Below, one piece after another: positions 1-9,839 of a stretch of 64,000 nt of DNA. Within the stretch, counting starts at the first letter, position 1. Every line of letters starts with the position of its first letter. The position numbers and the translations under genes are program-made. Under the pieces are notes generated by a model. It worked only from the letters and a program-made list of their open reading frames with translations. It was not told the origin of the DNA and did not search any database. Source of the stretch: Linum tenue (taxonomy: Eukaryota > Streptophyta > Magnoliopsida > Malpighiales > Linaceae); the NCBI GenBank assembly GCA_946122785.1, contig CAMGYJ010000008.1, forward strand, positions 18,625,475-18,689,474, given 5' to 3'.

Positions 1-356
1 TCCCCCTGGGTATACAAAGCGAGCTCAGTTTCAAGTTCAAATTGACGGGAAGCATTGTTTTGAGAGTGAACAGCGCAGAGGTGTGCCCACATCTCGCTAG
101 CTAAGTTGAATCGACGAAGGCTGAGTCCAGTGCCCATGTCGATCGCCCCTAGCAGTCAAGAAATTAACTGAGCATTGCTTGCATCCCAGTCTGCCTTCAC
201 CTGATCAGAGGCAGTATCAGCCGGTTGAGGAACTTTACCGGTAAGCATCGGAAGCAACCTTTTGCCTGCAACAAAGCTCCGAAATTGGAACTCCCAGAAA
301 GGGAAATTCTTCCCGTCCAGCTTTGCGGTAACCGCATCATTCTTCCCTGTGTCCAT
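1..356 (-). pseudogene. Copia gag fragment, frameshifted and incomplete
   Basis: The likely start is the Met codon at 354-356. The frame reads through a UBN2-type Gag N-terminus (LDGKNFPFWEFQFRSFV) and ends at a stop near 156. In another frame the similarity resumes toward base 1, including MWAHLCAVHSQNNASRQFE, a typical Copia Gag segment. At least one frameshift therefore separates the halves. Related in style to the Gag of the complete Copia element at 39575-44587. Non-functional as seen. Confidence 0.75.
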
Positions 357-582
357 TTGTCCAAAACAGCCAACGCACAGAAGAAACCAAAGAGAAAGGC
401 CAAAAATAAAGAGAGCTAGGGCAAAGAATAAACCAAGACAACACCCACAGCAACCAAAGAAAGCAACAGGTGCGCCGAAGAACAAAACAAATCCCTAGAA
501 CCAATCTGATCCAGCCGCCGAAGAACAATCAGACACGGCAACCACAAGCGGTGAAGAACGAGCACAAGATCTCAGATCGCAG

Positions 583-594
583 GCTCTGATACCA
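583..594 (-). promoter_or_regulatory. Primer-binding site, initiator tRNA-Met type
   Basis: The reverse complement is TGGTATCAGAGC, the classical Copia primer site matching the 3' end of initiator tRNA-Met. It directly abuts the LTR. Confidence 0.85.
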
Positions 595-867
595 TGTCAA
601 AACTGTAAAGAACACCGAGGTTTTTTAACGTGGTTTCGTCAATGTGACACTAGTCCACGGTGAGGATCTCCCTCACAGGTTTTAGGCTTCTTATTGCTTG
701 ATACTCTTTTACATGTTTACACGAGTATATATAGGTTGCTGATCTCAACCCTAGCCGCATATGCAGCTGAGCATATTTACAAGTTGGTACTCTAATAAAT
801 ATAATTAACACAATCAAGACCAGGAAGGTTACATAAATTCGTGAAATGTGCCTTACCCTCTTTGACA
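595..867 (-). repeat. 5' LTR of the left-edge Copia element
   Basis: 273 bp between the primer-binding site and flanking DNA, beginning TGTCAAA and ending TTTGACA. A TATA-like stretch on the minus strand lies at about 724-735. Confidence 0.8.
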
Positions 868-1645
868 AATTTTTCTAACTTAAAGCCATAAAATGGCAGA
901 AGATCTAGCAAGGTCTTCCATTATTTAAGATGGTTATTAATCGAGTCATTTTGATAGTGACATATGATCTCAACAAAGAGCTCTATATATGAGAGTGCTA
1001 TGGTTTGCTAAGGAGGGGATAAGACTTGTTCGGAAATATGATTTATTCTTCACTATGCTTTACCTAAATGTGTTGGTTGGTTTCAGCAAGCTTATGCACC
1101 ACATTTTCCAGCTCAGCCTTAAGTAACAAGTATGTCAAAATTGAAAACTATTGCTAATAAGTTGTAAGGGAAGGGAGCTAAAGGATGGTTGATTTGATGT
1201 CAAATCTTCTCCAACTCAGCCACGCATTTGTCATAACTAATGAATGTATTAACAGAGACTCAACAGTTGATGATTATTCTATATTTCAAAAGATATTGAT
1301 TAATTTTTTTCAAAATTGAAAGATTTAGTAATAAATTATAGAGTAAGTACTAATTATTAACCAAATATTTTCAACATTCTTTTTTATGTTTTAAACCTAT
1401 TGAATTAATAATAATTAACAAATGTTAACTTCCTGTTAGCAATTTTGTTAGTAATATTGACTTGACAAAATGATATTTATTTGAAGGGACACATGAAGGT
1501 CAACATTCCATAACTTTAGTATTTTAACTAAGAAAAAAGTTACAAAATTATTAATGGCAACAAAAAGTGGCTAATATGCTGATACATTACAAAAAAAGTT
1601 GGCTAATTATTAGTAATATTCAATAAGTTTGGTTAATAAAAAAAA
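868..1645. other. AT-rich intergenic DNA
   Basis: No ORF of note, no splice-competent exon and no recognisable repeat end was seen. Confidence 0.5.
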
Positions 1646-2016
1646 GGTAAATACAATATAATAGCCAAACCTTTCATTTTAAACAAAATAATAGCCAAAC
1701 CTTTTAAAAAACAAAACAATAGCAAAACCGTTAACTTTCCATCCAATTGACCGTTAATTGATTATGACGTGGCAATTTAATTGCTGAAATGAAAGGATTC
1801 TAATGATGTGGCAAGGTGTCAATCCTCTAACATTGCCATGGTGGAATTTATTATTTATTATTTGAACTTCACTATTTATTGCTTTTTAAAAAATTGAAAA
1901 TTAAAAGGTAAATTGGATGAAAAGTTAACGGTTTGTCTATTATTTTTTGTTTTTCAAAAGGTTTGACTATTATTTTGTTTAAAATGAAAGGTTTGACTAT
2001 TATATTGTATTTATCC
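1646..2016. mobile_element. Fold-back MITE with long terminal inverted repeats
   Basis: Bases 1646-1748 and 1911-2016 are inverted copies over about 103 bp with few mismatches; both ends read GG(T/A)TAAATACAATATAATAG going inward, separated by about 160 bp. Each arm holds two further near-repeats of AATAGYCAAACC. The long arms resemble Mutator-like MITEs. The flanking 9-mers are A-rich and match at 7 of 9 positions, too weak for a firm target duplication. No coding capacity. Confidence 0.75.
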
Positions 2017-3268
2017 TGAAAAAATACGAAAAAGGTTTGACTAATAATTAATATTTATCCAAAATTATATTCAATTAAAAAAAATTAGCTACAAATTTAT
2101 GTAAAGCGAAATTTATCATTTCAATTATCAAGCCAATTAAGTTGACTTAATTTGTGAGAATCAAAGGGTAGTAGGCTAGTAGCTACTAGCTAGCAGAAAG
2201 AGAGAGCGCAGCCAACAACTCTGCCAAGTTGGCATTTAGTGCATTTGTTACTTTGTTATTTTCTTTTTGGGCTACGAATTTGCGTCGAAGAACAAGTAGT
2301 TAACTACGTGTTGCCGCGTTGACCCCATGTCTATTCAGTACTTACGTAGTAGTATATTCATTAGCCTAGCTAGTGAGGTACGATACGAGAACGAATTCCA
2401 TCAGTAACCTTGTAGTGTATGATTATGCATACTTCAATTTTAATTCGTCGCATCAGCAGTTTTATCTCTTATTGAAAGTTTTTAATATTTTTCCTCAAAC
2501 TTTTACCGGACGATTTCTTTCTCGTTTTATGTCGGATTTTAATTTTAATTTTTTTTGTACAGATATATCAGATTAATTGTGCACTTCAAACTAAGGGAGA
2601 ACATTGCCAAGAATTATGCACCCTAGGTAGGTAATCAGCATCCAAACAAACCGTTTAACAAAACAAGGTATCACTTGCATGAGTTTACTTTACATTCGAG
2701 TTATAGTAATGACTAACTAATTTTACGGCCATGGAAATGATTAAACATTTACATAATTATGCGCTCTGTAGTGCCACTTGCCAAATTGGCCAAATCCAAA
2801 TGAGAAACACTCGGATTTTTCTGACAGTCCGGGAAACACGGAAGAGTGTCAACTCTTCGTAATCCAATTACAACGTAAACCGACAACCGAGGCCAAGTTG
2901 TAACTTTTAAACATGGGTTCTTTAACCGATTAATCGAAAGCGAGTTGATAAACTATATTATTGATCAATGCATAGTAATAGTAGTAGGATTTGAAGTTAC
3001 TCCTATTCTTTTTTAAAAAATTATAAAAATTAAATAAAGATAAGTAAAATTAATAATATTATTGTAATGCATGTGGGTTTAATTGAGTCGTTGGCGAAAC
3101 CAACAAATCTCTCAATAGTCATAACATCATGCTTATATCCAACAAGTTGTTGTCCAATAATAATACCATGAATGGAAACAATAAATTATTTTTTTATTAA
3201 TTAATAAACAAGAAATGAATTATCATAATAGTGTCAAAATATGCTTTATGTTACTGGTAGATGTTGGT
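2017..3268. other. Intergenic DNA without recognised features
   Basis: AT-rich sequence. The 67-codon ORF at 2373-2576 is composed mainly of F, N and S and has no recognisable domain, so it is not called. Confidence 0.45.
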
Positions 3269-4344
3269 AGGGCTGTCAACCGGTCGGTTTCGGTTTAACC
3301 AAAAAATCGAATTCTCAGTTTTCGATTAAACCGAGACCTGACCAGTTACTACCGGCCACCGACCGACCCTGACGCCTCGGTTATCCGTAAACCGACAGGG
3401 CGGTTTTGGTTAATGCACGGTTAAACCGGCAGCACCGAAAAAGGGAGGGTCGGTTCGGTCTACTGTCCTGACCGACCGAAGACCGCCAAAAACCGACCGG
3501 TCGACCTACACAAACCGACCGTCTCTCTTCCAGATTCCAGTACCGGACAGGAAATCAAGAAAAGAGCAAGAAACACAAGAGGAAATCGGCGCTAGATATA
3601 GTACAACAATGTCGGTGGTTTCGATTTGGCATACTGGTGGACCGTCGTCGATGGCGGCGGCGGCGAGCAATGTAGCGGCACAGTTGCCTCCGGGCGGAAA
3701 GTTCTTCCCTACGGACGGCGAGTTGCTTGGGTACTACCTCTACAACCACATCCGCCGCACATTGCCGTCCAATCACTACTCGGTGGTCCGCCACCACAAC
3801 CTGTACGACGACGACGAGCCGTGGGAGATCTGGAAGCTCCTCCAGTCCGGCGAGCAGCCCGGCGACGTTTACGTCTTCACCAATCTGAAGAAGAAGGTGA
3901 AGTCCGGTGGCGGCAAGGGCACAAGATGCGACCGGAAGGTCGGGAAGAGCGGCGGGAGCTGGCACCGGGAGGACAAAGGAACGGAGTTCAGTCTCATCCG
4001 CCGGGCACGGTCGCCGCTGGAGAAGGACGAGAGGTGGATTGGGACGCGGAAGAGGTTCAATTACAGAAACCCTAACCCTAATTTCTCGAACGAGAGCGAG
4101 AAGTGGATCCTCCACGAGTTCGGCATGACCAAGGACGACCGCTGCTGTTCTACTTGTATCGTCGGTCGGTTAGCGTCGATTAGCCGGTTAACCGACTTCG
4201 ATTACTCGGCTAACCGCCTGACCCTGTTACGTTTCCGCCAACCGACCACTGAACATAAATTTCGATTTCCGGTTAGCCGTTAACCGGCGGTTAACGGTTA
4301 AACCGGACGGTTAACCGCTAACCGAAAACCGAATTGACAGCCCT
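3269..4344 (+). mobile_element. hAT-like non-autonomous element carrying a NAC ORF
   Basis: The left end AGGGCTGTCAACCGG and right end CCGAATTGACAGCCCT are imperfect inverted repeats of the TAGGG-type seen in plant hAT elements. About 270 bp on the left and 200 bp on the right are rich in ACCGACCG and GGTTAACCG words, many in inverted orientation. No transposase is present. Between the ends lies a NAC-domain ORF (3609-4283). I could not find an 8-bp target duplication, so the exact boundaries and the class are less secure than for the other hAT elements here. Confidence 0.65.
3609..4283 (+). CDS. NAC-domain protein ORF captured in a transposon
   Basis: Uninterrupted 224-codon ORF without an intron. 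Residues about 29-190 match the plant NAC DNA-binding fold in order: LPPGGKFFPTDGELLGYYL (subdomain A; the family has LPPGFRFHPTDEEL), LYDDDEPWEIW (B), YVFTNLKKK and RKVGKSGGSWH (C, divergent), IGTRKRFNY and SEKWILHEF (D/E). NAC proteins are plant transcription factors. Two features suggest a captured fragment: canonical NAC genes usually have introns within the domain, and the last 40 or so residues are a translation of the repeat's right end, with no transcription-regulatory region. The first Met is used; a second at residue 15 is possible. Expression is unknown. Confidence 0.65.
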   Translation: MSVVSIWHTGGPSSMAAAASNVAAQLPPGGKFFPTDGELLGYYLYNHIRRTLPSNHYSVVRHHNLYDDDEPWEIWKLLQSGEQPGDVYVFTNLKKKVKSGGGKGTRCDRKVGKSGGSWHREDKGTEFSLIRRARSPLEKDERWIGTRKRFNYRNPNPNFSNESEKWILHEFGMTKDDRCCSTCIVGRLASISRLTDFDYSANRLTLLRFRQPTTEHKFRFPVSR

Positions 4345-4444
4345 TCCTCCCAAAAATTACCTTCCCCCTGGGCCCTGGGAGAAGCGCAAACTGCCCTGGC
4401 TCCGCCCATGGGTTCGACTAATAAATAACTACATACAGAAGTCG

Positions 4445-4452
4445 TATATATA
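4445..4452 (+). promoter_or_regulatory. Putative TATA box of gene A
   Basis: TATATATA about 160 bp before the ATG at 4612 and 100 bp after the hAT-like element. A (GA)n tract lies directly before the ATG (4597-4611). Confidence 0.45.
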
Positions 4453-4611
4453 CACGCATCAGCCAACTTTCAACGAGGTAGTGAGAACATTAACAACTCA
4501 TGTCATTAAACAAATGCCCACATGTACGTGTATTATGGGAAACATAAATAAATAGCCTTCTCGATTGCCCATTCTTAGCTAATTTATCAACCAAAAGAGA
4601 GAGAGAGAGAG

Positions 4612-5093
4612 ATGGGAGCTAGCCGGAGCAAGAAAGCAATGGCGGGAGTAGCCCTGCAAACGATGCTTCTCGTCGTGTTTCTTCTGTGTCTGGCGCCGCC
4701 GCAATCAACAGAGGCTCGTCGCCTTCTCAAAACTAGAGGTAAGTAACCTAATACTAAGATATATATTCATCCCCGGCCTAGCTAGGCTACAGATCATAAT
4801 ACGGAAACAGACTCTACTTGGATTTGATAAACTTATTGTTTTCCGATCCGGCAAACACTTATCATGTTACGTGGGGTGTCCGTATCGTTTTCTTAGTTCG
4901 TAGATCTCCGCCGCCGCCGCCTCCGCTCAGAGAATCATCTCTGCCACCGCCTCCGCCCTGCTCATCCTCTCTGTGGCCGCCGCCACCGCGCGGAGTATAC
5001 TCTCCTCCGCCGCCGTATATGAGACCACCGACTCCGCCACCACCGGCTTTTCAGCCTAAGCCCAGCAAGTCACCGCCCGGAAAGAAAGGATAA
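4612..5093 (+). CDS. Gene A: small secreted proline-rich cell-wall-like protein, two exons
   Basis: Exons join(4612..4738, 4897..5093) give 107 residues. The donor GTAAGT follows 4738, the acceptor is TTAG at 4893-4896, and the intron is phase 1. The first 35 or so residues form a signal peptide with hydrophobic core LLVVFLLCLAPP, followed by the predicted mature start RRLLKTR. Exon 2 encodes an extensin-like proline-rich segment (SPPPPPP, PPPPYMRPPTPPPP) with a basic C-terminus SPPGKKG. It is probably exported to the cell wall; the proline runs could be hydroxylated and glycosylated. No enzyme domain. Its exon design matches genes B (29622) and C (38971). An alternative Met at 4818 would lack the signal peptide and is disfavoured. 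Confidence 0.7.
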
Positions 5094-5759
5094 AAGAAAG
5101 AAAATAATTTCCCCTATCAATTATTTGTTTGTTTTTTTAGTAGAATTTGTTTTATTTTATTTTAAGTTGACTTTGAAGCGATGCCAAATATGTTGTATAT
5201 GTATGAACGTACCAACAACTATTGTCGCCAGAGTTTCATAGATTGAAAATTTCGTGTGCAGTGCTTTTCTTTTAATCATGTTTCATGTTGAAATTTTGGA
5301 GACTTTTAAATGGTTAGATCAGATGTAGAATTTATATGGTAAGAAAAAAAAAACGATCTTAACTGATAAGATGTGTTTTAGGATGAAATAGATGAATTCT
5401 TGTAATAATTTTGATGTTGGACATGCTTAATGTGAAGTACGTAGTGCAATGATTAATGACCTCATGAGAAGTCGTGAGATACACACCAAAACAAACAACC
5501 TTATAACTTGGCTTACGTATTTAACTCACAAAATATGGGTCATTATTTTGTATGTATGTTTCCACTAGCCATTTGCATGGCATGGTGAGTGCTGGAGTGG
5601 TAGAAACATCATAAAAGAAAGGAGGGAAAGAAAGTCCCATGTTGTCTATAAATCAGGGGAGTCTAAATCCGAAACCAACCATATTTTGATAGGAGAAAGT
5701 AATGGGATTTTACAATTTCTACTTTTAGCCCCGACGGGTTAGCTTTTTGGTTGGAATAA
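5094..5759. other. Gene A 3' region and intergenic DNA
   Basis: T-rich presumed 3' untranslated region followed by unremarkable AT-rich DNA. No other feature seen. Confidence 0.45.
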
Positions 5760-5774
5760 CCCAACTAATGAGAT

Positions 5775-6750
5775 TTTTTTTTGACAAAGGGATATTTATT
5801 GCACTTTGAATAATTGGTTACAAAGAGAAAATAAAAACTTGACTTCAACACAAGATCAAGGAAACAATGGAACACAGGAGGATACCAAACCATGCTAAGA
5901 AAATACAACCAGTGGAAGCACAACACAGAATGACATCACTCAAAACAAACAACCAAGTTCTTGAGACAAAGGCAGAGCATTTATAATCCCTCTTTCTTCC
6001 AACCAAACAAAGAGCAAGAAGATCATAACAGCTTGTCCGATCACAGCGAGATCCATGGCATTGGACATAGCAAGCCATTTGCCGTCTCCTGGGGAGTGCA
6101 CAAAGTCATCCATCACAGTGAATCTCAAAGAGATTGCCCGACGGTGGAAGAGGCTGTGAAACAGAATGCTCCAAGCTGTGAAGGCAGAGGGGGCCAAGGT
6201 AGAGAGGATCGGTTCAAAGGGGAGCAAGCTTCCAAGTAGATCCACAGACCACCCCAAAAGAACCGACTTCCACCGCAGCAGCCGGAGATGACTCACCTCT
6301 TCACGATCCGACAACCATCCAAGCAACAACACCACCTTGGGGAAGCCAGAGGGGGGAAGATGAGAATGGCTTCACCTTGCAGATGAGACCACCAACCTGG
6401 AAAGAACAACCATCACAAAGCAAAGGTCAAGCTTCCCAAGCTGCAACCTCCAGATCCTCAAACGAGCAAGCCTTGAATCTGCAAAATCCTAGATCTGGAA
6501 TGCCAAAATGGCTGGAGAGACTGAAATCTTGAAGGTGAAAAGCCTAGAAGCAAAGGCCAGAAGATCGAAAGCAAGCAAGCAAAAAAAGCGATAAAAAAAG
6601 AGAAACTTGGGCTGCCGCCGGTCACCTGAAGTAGCCGGCGGCAGCCATTGAAGGCTGGAAAAGGAGGCTTTCTAGAGAGAAGGGAGAGTAAATTTGAAAA
6701 GGTAAAGTTACTGTGCCCTGTTTCACTGGGGGGTTTTTTGGAGAGAGACC
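5775..6750 (-). mobile_element. LINE-type retrocopy with 15-bp target duplication
   Basis: The 976-bp insert is flanked by direct repeats CCCAACTAATGAGAT at 5760-5774 and 6751-6765. The left end starts with a T run (5775-5782), that is, a poly-A tail on the minus strand. The minus-strand tail ends CTTTGTCAAAAAAAA, typical of plant LINE 3' ends. Open frames at 5845-6335 (minus) have hydrophobic LINE-tail-like character, but no reverse transcriptase or endonuclease is visible. It is either a short internally deleted LINE or a non-autonomous element moved by LINE enzymes. Confidence 0.7.
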
Positions 6751-6765
6751 CCCAACTAATGAGAT

Positions 6766-7302
6766 GATCGTAGGAATTTAGAGAAAAACTGGTTTTTTAG
6801 GCATGACGGACATGGACTTAAGATAGTTTTGTTCGTATGACTTTTGTACTCTCTTGATATCACTCGAAAATAAAGGGCTAAAAGCCTATAGCCATAAAAG
6901 TCGAATGCCCAGTGCTTGCACCTCAAATCTGAAAAGCCCAATCACCAACGCCAGTTTAATATTCCGCTTCTTCATATGATCAGCATCTTGTTTATCGAAG
7001 CCAGATCAAAGGAAGAAGATACCAGAACTCTGAGAAACGTCCTACTCTCATAATCCCGGGGAAAAAAGACCACTAAATCAATATGACTGCTCTGCTCATT
7101 CCTACACCCCCATGGCCCGATCATCAACTTGACTAATGGCCTAGATAACCAACTGCAAAACAAATTTACAAGCAGCGCAGTACAGTCTCGTATATCTATA
7201 GAACTCTGCGAGTAGCGAGGCAAAGAGCCCTCCATTACATTAGAGAACCAAGCACACCAAACGCACTGAAGTATTTTTACATGTTGGGAACTTGGGATCG
7301 TC
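6766..7302 (-). other. CCDC97 3' untranslated and downstream region
   Basis: Non-coding sequence between the stop codon at 7303 and the target duplication of the LINE-type retrocopy. The short ORFs here have no recognisable domain. Confidence 0.45.
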
Positions 7303-9231
7303 TCAGTCAACGTCAGCAAAGTACCTATCCTCTGCATCACGGGTTGCTTCCTGGTGCCAATGATCATCCAAGGTTTCATCATCGTCGATTTTTTCGTAAT
7401 CTAAATGCTCATGGTCTTCACCGGAGAGGAACTTCTGGTGCATTACAGTGGTGAATTGGTCCATCCTGTCTTCCATTTCCTCGGCTGTCAAATTTTCATC
7501 CTTGTCCGGTTGTTCAGTAGCCGATGGAGCACTTCCTACACTCTGAAGACAGGAACAGCAGGTATCACATGATGAAAAATGGCCAAGATAGAGCAATTTC
7601 ATCAAAACCTGACCAGGTGGTTAATGTATTGGGAAATCATCAATTGAAGACATTTTAACCACCAGTTCTTCAGTATGAAGTAATCAAACCACTTATCATG
7701 AACTGCTGCAAATAGTAAGTAACGAAACTGGGATATCATAGAACATGCTACAGCATGCAACATTCATCAATATAGTGTTCTTGACACAATATGGACCATT
7801 TTAACTTCAATGGGTTCACCGTCGGCTGGTTTGGAAACTAATACTTGAAATAGCTAAACAAAACTAAACGAAGGCAGTTTGGTGTCAATAACCTACAACA
7901 CTGGTCCTCAGGGCTAAATGCTAACAGGATTTAAGTCTCACAAACTACGACAGGTATTCATACATTCTATTCATACATTCATGACGCATTTACAAAAAGG
8001 TTCTAGTCTTTTCCCAGTTCAGCTGATATGCAATGCCTAAACAGAACAATGGAGCAACCACAGCTTAAGCCAAATGTTTAAGAACTGCATTTTCCCCCCA
8101 AAGAAGTCAAAATAACATATAGAATCATATGACAGTGGCCTCATGAATGAGAAAACATTTAACATCAAGAAATTTCAGGGAAATGAAGATCACAGACCAA
8201 AGATGACACAGACCCAAGGAAATTTGTAGCATATTATCAATGTATTTCTCTAGATAAATATGTAATGAGTAGGGTAAATAACAATCTACCACATCAATTG
8301 AACGATCAGCAAATAGAGAGCAAGGTAAATAACATACTTGAGTTTTCATTGCTCCTTCAACCTCTTCATCATCATCATCTTCTTCCTCCTCCTCCTCTTC
8401 CTGCTGCTGGTTTCCACCATAGACAACCCATTCACTCTCAGGGACTCCTAACCTCTGCTGTTCCTCCCTAATCTTCGAAATCAATATTGCCTCCTCGGAC
8501 CTCCTAATCAATGTCTCCGACCACCGTTCCCCTGGCCTAGCCATGCTCCTAGCAGTCTGATCCTGAAACTTACCGACAAACTCATGATGTAAATACGGCT
8601 CTCTGTGCCTCATTGCATCCTCGGAGAAATAGTTACCACCATCTATGAGTTTATTCAGGTAAGCAAGCCTCCGATTCTTCACCGCCACAGACTTCGATCG
8701 CAAATCCTCAGCAGTAGGACTCAGTTTGCTTTTGAGGTTCTTTAAGTGCCAGCTTATCTCGTAGTCATTGCCAAGCGGATCAAACTCATGAAGCTCGTCA
8801 ACAGTCAATTGTCCTCCATATCGTTCTAATTCAACAAGAATTCAGTTAAAACACAGCCCTCGGCAGTAGGAAAATCCAACTTCAAATCACGAAGAAACAA
8901 GCAACTCATAAGGCCATCTTGCAAAGGAAAAATTAACCCTAAAATTTTTCAATTTCTTGATCCTAGTGAGAGAACATCTGTAAGTTCAGCATCCAATCGA
9001 AACAAAATAACAGCGGTAAGAAAGGAGGAGAGAGGAATTACCTAAGAAGACAGCGGGATCGCGAGAGAGAAGGTCGTGCAGGAGAGACTTCCGATGGGAA
9101 GGATCGGCGGCGTCGGACTGTAGAGCGCGAGGGAAGTAGAGGTTCTCCAAAGAGGAGAGCCTCTCTGTTATGTTTTCCATGCCTTCTTTCCCAACCGTAG
9201 TTTGAAATTTTTGTCCTTTTGGTGCTTCCAT
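7303..9231 (-). CDS. CCDC97: CCDC97 homologue, three exons
   Basis: Exons complement(join(7303..7542, 8338..8825, 9042..9231)) give 305 residues with GT-AG introns of 795 and 216 bp (phase 0 and phase 1). Residues about 1-63 include ITERLSSLENLYFPRALQSD. Residues 64-226 (exon 2) hold LTVDELHEFD, NRRLAYLNKLIDGGNYFSE, HREPYLHHEFVGKF and an acidic run of E and D near the exon end. Exon 3 holds MDQFTTVMHQKFLSGED and IDDDETLDDHW...EDRYFADVD. This order and these motifs match the conserved C-terminal CCDC97 domain; the human protein has been reported with U2 snRNP/SF3B splicing complexes. A nuclear, splicing-related role is inferred. It is the only ordinary conserved gene here and has its full set of expected blocks. 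Confidence 0.88.
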
Positions 9232-9839
9232 CGTGGTTCCGTCTTTCGCTCAGGTGCTGCGGCGATGCTGATATTGCTGTTCGGCTGTTCCAACGCCGCC
9301 GTTGAGGATAGGGGAAGGAGAGGTAATAGCAGAGGGGCGGTGGTTCAAGGCGGTGGGTTGGTCGGTTTCAGACTTTCAGTGTTTCGTTTCCGGGTTCCGA
9401 TTCGAGACATTGTTGTGGTTAGTAAATTCTGATGGGCTTCTTACTTGGATTGGAACGAGTATCTGGGCTGGGCGGGATTTGATTTGAAGGACTGGCCCAA
9501 TTGTTTCTTTTCCTTTTTGTTGAACATGGCCCAATTATTCTACTTCTTCACTCTTCATGCACAGGTCTTCCATGGTATCCTCCCCTCTCTAAGCCTTTGG
9601 TCTTGGGTTAGGCATGATCTTTGCAAACAAATGACACACGCATATGTTATTCTAGGGGCTCAAAAGTGTGTACGCACAATCTTTGTGACAAAGAGACATT
9701 ATATACTGGTGAATAGGCTTTCTCCTACTAGGGGTAAAATGTAGCCTTTAATCCAAACAATGTTGCTACCAGAGGATTAAACCATCCTATAACTACAAAT
9801 CTCTTGGAAACTTAGTTGGACACTAAGAACAAAGTTCAC
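9232..9839. other. CCDC97 upstream region
   Basis: Presumed promoter and 5' untranslated region of the minus-strand gene. The plus-strand ORFs at 9202-9744 overlap one another and have no recognisable domain. Confidence 0.4.

Larger units (their letters stand above)
1..867 (-). mobile_element. Copia LTR retrotransposon, truncated by the window edge
   Basis: Read on the minus strand, this is the 5' end of a Copia element: LTR (595-867), primer-binding site (583-594), leader and the start of gag. It continues beyond base 1. The LTR starts TGTCAAA and ends TTTGACA on the plus strand, forming short terminal inverted repeats. The far LTR lies outside the window, so the target duplication cannot be checked. 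The gag frame is broken (see next entry). Confidence 0.85.

Noticed and set aside
583..594. tRNA gene suggested by the TGGTATCAGAGC motif (also at 33651, 44271, 50818)
   Set aside because: It is the retrotransposon primer-binding site, next to an LTR each time. No tRNA cloverleaf surrounds it.
3261..4352. 8-bp target duplication for the NAC-carrying hAT-like element
   Set aside because: The 8-mers beside the proposed ends (ATGTTGGT and TCCTCCCA) do not match, so the ends may have been misplaced or the duplication eroded.
9202..9744. Overlapping plus-strand ORFs upstream of the CCDC97 gene
   Set aside because: They overlap one another in different frames, have no domain, and sit where the minus-strand promoter and leader are expected.
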